Shown piece after piece: positions 14,586-18,447 of a stretch of 18,447 nt of DNA. A model generated the notes under the pieces. It saw nothing but the letters and a program-made list of their open reading frames with translations, was not told the DNA's origin and did no database searches. The stretch lies in NCBI GenBank assembly GCA_002402325.1, contig DHFQ01000071.1:1-18447 (forward strand). Reading direction: 5' to 3'. The first letter of the stretch is position 1. Each line of letters starts with the position of its first letter. The stretch comes from Candidatus Aminicenantes bacterium UBA4820 (lineage in GTDB: Bacteria; Acidobacteriota; UBA4820). The translations under genes and the position numbers were made by a program.

Positions 14586-14620
14586 ATTACACCTCCTAAA
14601 ATTTTACTGATCGTTGTCAT
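14561..14620 (-). CDS. Putative 19-codon ORF overlapping the rpsC start
   Basis: ATG at 14620 overlaps the rplV stop as ATGA and has AGGAG six nt upstream, inside the last rplV codons. The predicted peptide begins MTTISKILGG and ends VKKFIL, then stops at TAG (14561-14563), 22 nt beyond the rpsC TTG start in a different frame. Its GGA-GGT codons are the SD of rpsC. I recognise no homolog. It may be a translational coupler or attenuating leader for rpsC, or a chance ORF produced by normal termination signals. Confidence 0.3.
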   Translation of the reverse strand: MTTISKILGGVIWVKKFIL

Positions 14621-14982
14621 TGTCTACTCCTGATTTTTTGTTCCTCTTCAAGGGCGATGGTAATGTGGCTCTGTCTTTTTACAAACCTGAAGGCTCTTCC
14701 TAACGAGGCTGGCATCATTCTCTTTCTTGTTCTCAGTGATGCCATATCCACAACCACATCTTTCACTTTTAAATTATCAACATCAACATGGGATTTTAGA
14801 TCACTTTGAGCATTTGCTATCGCATCGTGAAGCAAAGATTCAAGCGTTCTTGCAGCCTTTTTCTTCGTGAACCGTAAAATACCGATCGCTTCGTTGACAT
14901 TTTTTCCTTTAATCAAATCTGAAATGAGCCTTACCTTTTGAGGGGAGGATGAAACATATTTTGTTTTAGCTTTGTAAATCAT
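14617..14982 (-). CDS. rplV: 50S ribosomal protein L22
   Basis: L22 lines the polypeptide exit tunnel. The 121 residues show SSPQKVRLISDLIKGKNVNEAIGILRFTKKKAARTLESLLHDAIANAQ (12-59) and the beta-hairpin leading to GRAFRFVKRQSHITIAL (95-111). The hairpin tip near 79-94 reads DMASLRTRKRMMPASL, where many bacteria have an EGP-x-x-KR-x-xPRA pattern, so the tunnel loop is somewhat divergent. AGGAGG is fused to the rpsS stop (TAGGAGG). The stop overlaps a small ATGA-started ORF in front of rpsC. Confidence 0.97.
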   Translation of the reverse strand: MIYKAKTKYVSSSPQKVRLISDLIKGKNVNEAIGILRFTKKKAARTLESLLHDAIANAQSDLKSHVDVDNLKVKDVVVDMASLRTRKRMMPASLGRAFRFVKRQSHITIALEEEQKIRSRQ

Positions 14983-14990
14983 CTTGCCTC

Positions 14991-15323
14991 CTACTTTTTA
15001 GCGGTTGCAGCTGGTGCAGCAGGTGCTGGCGCAGGCCCTGGGGCTGGTGTCGTTGTCTCTTTCCTTGCCCCTGTATGTCCTTTGAAAGTCCTTGTTGGAG
15101 CAAATTCCCCAAGTCTATGCCCTATCATATTTTCTGTTATAAAAACGGGAACAAACTTTTTTCCGTTGTGAACCGCTATGGTGTGGTTGAGCATTTCGGG
15201 GATGATCATCGATCTTCTGCTCCATGTTTTAATCACCTGTTTTTTACCTTCCTCATTCATTTTGACCACTTTTTGAAAAAGATGGTCATCAATAAAGGGA
15301 CCTTTTTTAAGCGACCTTGACAT
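14991..15323 (-). CDS. rpsS: 30S ribosomal protein S19 with Ala/Pro-rich C-terminal tail
   Basis: S19 forms a dimer with S13 in the 30S head near the A-site finger. Residues 1-87 are standard: MSRSLKKGPFIDDHLFQKV, TWSRRSMIIPEMLNHTIAVHNGKKFVPVFITENMIGHRLGEFAPTRTFKGHTG. Residues 90-108 are an added low-complexity Ala/Pro/Thr tail ending in Lys-Lys. Typical S19 is about 92 residues; this one is 110. The tail DNA is strikingly GC-rich against its AT-rich surroundings. The start overlaps the rplB stop (TAATG). Confidence 0.97.
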   Translation of the reverse strand: MSRSLKKGPFIDDHLFQKVVKMNEEGKKQVIKTWSRRSMIIPEMLNHTIAVHNGKKFVPVFITENMIGHRLGEFAPTRTFKGHTGARKETTTPAPGPAPAPAAPAATAKK

Positions 15324-16144
15324 TAACCTCTCCTTTTGAGAATGAATTTCTGAGTTCTTTTATTCTTCCTTGTTTTATATCCTTTGGTGGGCTGACCCCA
15401 TGGTGTTACCGGATGTCTACCTCCTTTTGATTTTCCTTCTCCTCCGCCGTGCGGGTGGTCGACGGGATTCATCGCGGTTCCACGAACTTTGGGTCTTAAT
15501 CCTAAATGCCTTGACCTTCCAGCCTTACCTATAACGATATTCTTGTGTTCAATATTTCCCACCATTCCAATTGTGGCAAAACATTCCGAATTAACTTTTC
15601 TCATTTCTCCAGAAGGCATCCTCAAAATTGCCTGATGCCCTTCCTTTGCCATAAGTTGAACCGCTGCACCGGCACTTCTTGCTATTTGTCCGCCCTTTCC
15701 CACAGTCAATTCAACATTGTGAACCATAGTTCCTACCGGAATCTTCCTTAAGGGCAGTGCGTTTCCAACCTGAATTTCAACCTCATTTCCAGAAACAACT
15801 TTTGCTCCGACATTCAATCCATCAGGGGCAAGAATGTATCTTTTTTCTCCATCAGAATAGTGAAGGAGGGCGATTCTACAGGTTCGGTTTGGGTCATATT
15901 CAATTGCTGCAACTTTTGCTACTATATCAAACTTGTCTCGTTTGAAATCGACGACACGGTAGTGCCTTTTGGCTCCACCGCCTCTTCTCCTTACGGTTAT
16001 GTGTCCGTCGTTGTTTCTACAGGAAATTCTCTTTTTTGGTTCAATAAGTGATTTTTCAGGTTTCTCTTTCGTTATCTCTTCAAAAGTTGCATTCGTTATG
16101 TATCTTCTTGAGTGAGTGTATGGCTTATAACTTTTTATCGGCAT
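15323..16144 (-). CDS. rplB: 50S ribosomal protein L2
   Basis: L2 is needed for subunit association and lies next to the peptidyl-transferase centre. The 273 residues show the RNA-binding core HITVRRRGGGAKRHYRVVDFKRDK (48-71), YILAPDGLNVGAKVVSG, LRMPSGEMRKVNSECFATIG and NPVDHPHGGGEG, with H230 equivalent to the functionally important E. coli H229. AAGGAT fused to the rplW stop acts as SD. Stop overlaps rpsS. Confidence 0.98.
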   Translation of the reverse strand: MPIKSYKPYTHSRRYITNATFEEITKEKPEKSLIEPKKRISCRNNDGHITVRRRGGGAKRHYRVVDFKRDKFDIVAKVAAIEYDPNRTCRIALLHYSDGEKRYILAPDGLNVGAKVVSGNEVEIQVGNALPLRKIPVGTMVHNVELTVGKGGQIARSAGAAVQLMAKEGHQAILRMPSGEMRKVNSECFATIGMVGNIEHKNIVIGKAGRSRHLGLRPKVRGTAMNPVDHPHGGGEGKSKGGRHPVTPWGQPTKGYKTRKNKRTQKFILKRRG

Positions 16145-16153
16145 AGCAGATCC

Positions 16154-16447
16154 TTATAATCCTTCAAAATATTCAACTTTTTTCTGACCTTTTCTTAATT
16201 TGACATACGCCTTTTTGAAACTTGCTTTATTACCTTCAAATTTACCAAGTCTTTTTTTCTTTCCCATCATGTTGATAACTCTTACCTCAGCAACTTTGGT
16301 TTTAAAAAGAGTTTCAACCGCTTTTGCAATTTCAATCTTTGACGCATCAACCGAAACTTTAAAGGTGAGGGTGTTATTTTTGTCTTTCATTAGAAGATTT
16401 TTTTCCGTCAGTAGAGGTTTAATAATTATTTCATTCGGCATTTTCAT
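16154..16447 (-). CDS. rplW: 50S ribosomal protein L23
   Basis: Exit-tunnel rim protein and docking site for trigger factor and SRP. The 97 residues contain NEIIIKPLLTEKNLLMKDKNNTLTFKVSVDASKIEIAKAVETLFKTKVAEVRVINMMGKKKRLGKFEGNKASFKKAYVKLRKGQKKVEYFEG. The start overlaps the rplD stop (ATGA); AAGGG lies about eight nt upstream. A second in-frame ATG two codons on is possible. Confidence 0.97.
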   Translation of the reverse strand: MKMPNEIIIKPLLTEKNLLMKDKNNTLTFKVSVDASKIEIAKAVETLFKTKVAEVRVINMMGKKKRLGKFEGNKASFKKAYVKLRKGQKKVEYFEGL

Positions 16448-17073
16448 TTTATCAACCCTTCCATAAGTTTTGACATAGCATTTTCAGTGAAAATAACCTT
16501 TTCATATCTTGCAAGGTTGTATGCATTCAACTCATTTAACGGAATCACATCAACATAAGGGAGATTTCTGCTTGAAAGCAGAACATTTTTGTCGATATTT
16601 TCATCAACGAAGAGTGTAGTTTTTGCATCCTCAATTAGTTGAGAATAGGAAGAGAGAAATGCTTTTGTCTTTGGCTCGGAAACTTCAAGCTTTTCAATTA
16701 TTGCAATAGAATTTCTTCTCATCCTTTCTGAAAGAAGGGACTTAATTGCAAGTTTTTTTACTTTTTTAGGAATAGTGTAAGAATAATCTCTTGGTTTTGG
16801 TCCAAACACTATTCCCCCGTGATACCACAACGGGGACCTTATCTCTCCCATTCTTGCTCTTCCAGTATGTTTCTGTTTCCACAGTTTCTTTCCTGAACCG
16901 CTTACCTCGTCTCTTCTTTTTGTTGAATGTGTTCCCAACCTTTGATTGGCAAGGTAACACCTCACCGCCTCGTAGATGACATCAGGCCTGAAATCTAATC
17001 CAAAAACCTCTTCTGGAAGGTCAATTTCTTTTATTTTAGTCAATGTATTGCTCAGAACTTCAAGTGTAGGCAT
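16444..17073 (-). CDS. rplD: 50S ribosomal protein L4
   Basis: Exit-tunnel protein; in E. coli it also represses the S10 operon. The 209 residues have the tunnel loop RLGTHSTKRRDEVSGSGKKLWKQKHTGRARMGEIRSPLWYHGGIVFGPKPRDY (45-97). The globular part ends in ARYEKVIFTENAMSKL. The usual QKGTGRAR is QKHTGRAR here, a substitution close to the macrolide-proximal loop tip. The SD is fused to the rplC stop (TAGGAG). No E. coli-like S10 leader can be seen, because tuf lies immediately upstream of rpsJ. Confidence 0.97.
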   Translation of the reverse strand: MPTLEVLSNTLTKIKEIDLPEEVFGLDFRPDVIYEAVRCYLANQRLGTHSTKRRDEVSGSGKKLWKQKHTGRARMGEIRSPLWYHGGIVFGPKPRDYSYTIPKKVKKLAIKSLLSERMRRNSIAIIEKLEVSEPKTKAFLSSYSQLIEDAKTTLFVDENIDKNVLLSSRNLPYVDVIPLNELNAYNLARYEKVIFTENAMSKLMEGLIK

Positions 17074-17084
17074 CTTAAATTCTC

Positions 17085-17708
17085 CTAATGTCCTTTAATC
17101 ATTACAATACCGTTTCTCGGACCGGGAACAGACCCTTTAACGAGAAGTAGTTTGTTTTCTTTATCCAATTTGACGACTTTGAGGTTTGTTGTTGTAACCC
17201 TTTCTCCTCCCATTCTTCCTCCCATTTTCGTTCCTTTAAAAACTCTTGAAGGATAGGAGGATGCTCCAATTGAACCTGGTGCTCTGTGAAACATCGAGCC
17301 GTGGGTTGCTGCTCCACCTCTAAAACCATGCCTGACTACAACCCCTTGAAATCCTTTTCCTTTGGAAGTTCCAACAACATCAACCTCTTTTATGCCTTCA
17401 AAATTATCTGCATTTATGTGGCTTCCAACGGCAAAGTCAGGGAATTCTCCTCTAATTTCTTTTATACAACTTGCAGATCCTGCCCCTGATGACTTCAGAT
17501 GTCCCATAAGAGGTCTACTCATCTTCTTTTTCTTCTCAGGTTCGATTAAACCTATTTGAAGGGCTGAATAGCCATCCTTTTCTTTACTCTTCTTTTGAAG
17601 AACCAAACAGGGTCCGACCTTTATTACGGTAACAGGAACAACCTCTCTGCTCTCGGGATCAAACAACTGAGTGCATCCAACTTTTCTACCTAATATCCCG
17701 ATTTTCAT
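17085..17708 (-). CDS. rplC: 50S ribosomal protein L3
   Basis: Early-assembly 23S rRNA protein reaching the peptidyl-transferase centre. The 207 residues begin MKIGILGRKVGCTQLFDPES and contain DVVGTSKGKGFQGVVVRHGFRGGAATHGSMFHRAPGSIGASSYPSRVFKGTKMGGRMGGERVTTTNL (110-175). The position matching E. coli Q150, methylated by PrmB, is A149, so that modification is absent. AGGAGG lies five nt upstream of the ATG, inside a small ORF that ends in TAATG with this gene. Confidence 0.98.
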   Translation of the reverse strand: MKIGILGRKVGCTQLFDPESREVVPVTVIKVGPCLVLQKKSKEKDGYSALQIGLIEPEKKKKMSRPLMGHLKSSGAGSASCIKEIRGEFPDFAVGSHINADNFEGIKEVDVVGTSKGKGFQGVVVRHGFRGGAATHGSMFHRAPGSIGASSYPSRVFKGTKMGGRMGGERVTTTNLKVVKLDKENKLLLVKGSVPGPRNGIVMIKGH

Positions 17709-17779
17709 TAAATCCTCCTCAGGTAATTGCCGTTTAATGGCGGATTAGAAAGGCTTCTTAAATAAGATGAAATTACCAT
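17708..17779 (-). CDS. Putative 23-codon small ORF filling the rpsJ-rplC gap
   Basis: An ORF starts at ATG 17779, five nt after an AGGTG that overlaps the rpsJ stop (TAGGTG), and ends with TAA (17710-17708) sharing one base with the rplC ATG (TAATG). The predicted peptide begins MVISSYLRSLSN, continues with PPLNG and ends NYLRRI. Its Arg-Arg codons (AGG AGG) are the SD of rplC. I recognise no homolog, and canonical S10 operons have no gene here. The close packing looks like the other junctions in the array, but 23 codons can stay open by chance. It could be a leader peptide, a small protein, or only a spacer. Confidence 0.35.
   Translation of the reverse strand: MVISSYLRSLSNPPLNGNYLRRI
17722..17777 (-). 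other. Inverted repeat in the rpsJ-rplC gap (possible RNA structure)
   Basis: GGTAATT (17777-17771 on the transcript) can pair with AATTACC (17728-17722), closing a 42-nt region. Inside, TCTT/AAGA (17767-17764 with 17759-17756) and a 3-bp GCC/GGC stem are possible, resembling a small branched element. The AT-rich pairs are weak and the match could be chance. It overlaps the small ORF. Confidence 0.22.
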
Positions 17780-17787
17780 TTGTGCAC

Positions 17788-18105
17788 CTACTTATCAAAA
17801 GCCTTAATTTCAACATCAACACCCGGCGGCAATGTAAGTTTTTGCAAAGCATCAACCGTCTGTGGGGTTGGATCATAAATATCTAAAAGCCTTTTATGGG
17901 TACGAATTTCAAATTGCTCTCTCGACTTTTTATCCACATGAGGCGATCTGTTAACCGTAAATATCACTTTTTCTGTGGGGAGTGGAATGGGACCTCTTAC
18001 CCTTGCTCCCGTTCTTTTTGCGGTATCAACGATCTCCTTTGTGGAGCGGTCTAAAAGCCAGTAATCATAAGCCAAAAGGCGTATTCGGATTTTTTCGTTA
18101 AGCAT
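17788..18105 (-). CDS. rpsJ: 30S ribosomal protein S10
   Basis: S10 of the 30S head; also NusE, the NusB/NusG partner in transcription antitermination and coupling. The 105 residues include KIRIRLLAYDYWLLDRSTKEIVDTAKRTGARVRGPIPLPTEKVIFTVNRSPHVDKKSREQFEIRTHKRLLDIYDPTPQTVDALQKLTLPPGVDVEIK. The start is six nt after the tuf stop, with GGAG elements in the tuf end, so it belongs to the tuf transcript. First gene of the S10 cluster; followed by an atypically long 79-nt gap. Confidence 0.98.
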   Translation of the reverse strand: MLNEKIRIRLLAYDYWLLDRSTKEIVDTAKRTGARVRGPIPLPTEKVIFTVNRSPHVDKKSREQFEIRTHKRLLDIYDPTPQTVDALQKLTLPPGVDVEIKAFDK

Positions 18106-18111
18106 TTGCTC

Positions 18112-18447
18112 CTACTCCAATATCTCCGTGATTGTTCCCGCTCCGACAGTTCTTCCGCCTTCACGGATAGCGAATCTTAGTCCTTTTTCCAGAGCAACGG
18201 GCTGGATGAGGGTTGCGGTCACTTCAGTGTTGTCACCCGGCATAACCATATCTCTTCCTTCAGGAAGTTCTACTGAACCGGTAACATCTGTTGTTCTCAT
18301 ATAGAATTGCGGACGATAACCTTTAAAGAATGGTGTATGCCTTCCGCCTTCTTCTTTCGTGAGAACATATACTTCAGCCTTGAATTTAGTATGAGGGGTG
18401 ATAGAACCTGGTTTGGCAATGACCTGCCCTCTTTCAACTTCTTCTTT
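18112..18447 (-). CDS. tuf: Elongation factor Tu, C-terminal part (cut by window edge)
   Basis: The last 111 residues of EF-Tu, running off the right edge of the window. They include the end of domain II (ERGQVIAKPGSITPHTKF) and all of domain III: EVYVLTKEEGGRHTPFFKGYRPQFYMRTTDVTGSVELPEG, MVMPGDNTEVTATLIQPVALEKGLRFAIREGGRTVGAGTITEILE. Domain III contacts tRNA and EF-Ts. Adjacency to rpsJ shows that a str-type block (probably rpsL-rpsG-fusA-tuf, outside the window) joins the S10 cluster. Confidence 0.98.
   Translation of the reverse strand, partial: KEEVERGQVIAKPGSITPHTKFKAEVYVLTKEEGGRHTPFFKGYRPQFYMRTTDVTGSVELPEGRDMVMPGDNTEVTATLIQPVALEKGLRFAIREGGRTVGAGTITEILE

Noticed and set aside
1..18447. 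CRISPR arrays, insertion sequences, tRNA or rRNA genes, riboswitches, phage genes
   Set aside because: I saw no direct-repeat arrays, transposase motifs, terminal inverted repeats, cloverleaf-like sequences or known riboswitch cores. Nearly every base is occupied by conserved housekeeping genes.

Overview
This window is one long minus-strand gene array: the 3' end of tuf, the complete S10, spc and alpha ribosomal-protein clusters fused end to end, then rarA and a glutamine synthetase gene. It comes from a bacterium. Evidence is the bacterial gene order, bacterial-type ribosomal proteins, SecY, initiation factor IF-1 and an RNA polymerase alpha subunit with a C-terminal DNA-binding domain. The DNA is visibly AT-rich and the proteins are Lys/Ile/Glu-rich. 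Zinc-ligand forms of S4, S14, L24, L36 and adenylate kinase would suit a thermophile or an early-branching anaerobe. The L3, S10 and SecY sequences remind me of Acidobacteriota, Aminicenantota or Desulfobacterota, but this is a weak impression and I cannot name a phylum.

Layout in the direction of transcription (right to left): tuf C-terminus (18447-18112); S10 cluster rpsJ, rplC, rplD, rplW, rplB, rpsS, rplV, rpsC, rplP, rpmC, rpsQ (18105-13027); spc cluster rplN, rplX, rplE, rpsN, rpsH, rplF, rplR, rpsE, rpmD, rplO, secY, adk, map, infA, rpmJ (13000-5855); alpha cluster rpsM, rpsK, rpsD, rpoA, rplQ (5843-2851); rarA (2879-1533, starting inside rplQ); and glnA (1473-52). No canonical gene is missing. 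No gap exceeds 79 nt, and I see no internal terminator. Many junctions are stop/start overlaps or have a stop codon fused to the next Shine-Dalgarno (SD) sequence, so the array probably works as one translationally coupled superoperon. The first convincing new promoter lies in front of glnA.

Most of the window is ordinary, highly conserved translation machinery, and I do not see an undescribed multi-gene system. The observations most worth a second look are small. A 23-codon ORF exactly fills the only sizeable gap in the superoperon (rpsJ-rplC) and ends in a TAATG overlap with rplC. A 19-codon ORF starts at an ATGA overlap with the rplV stop and runs over the TTG start of rpsC. S19 and L17 carry low-complexity tails. 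Five housekeeping genes use GTG or TTG starts. The glutamine synthetase lacks the adenylylation tyrosine and has Ser at a usually invariant Asn of the substrate site.
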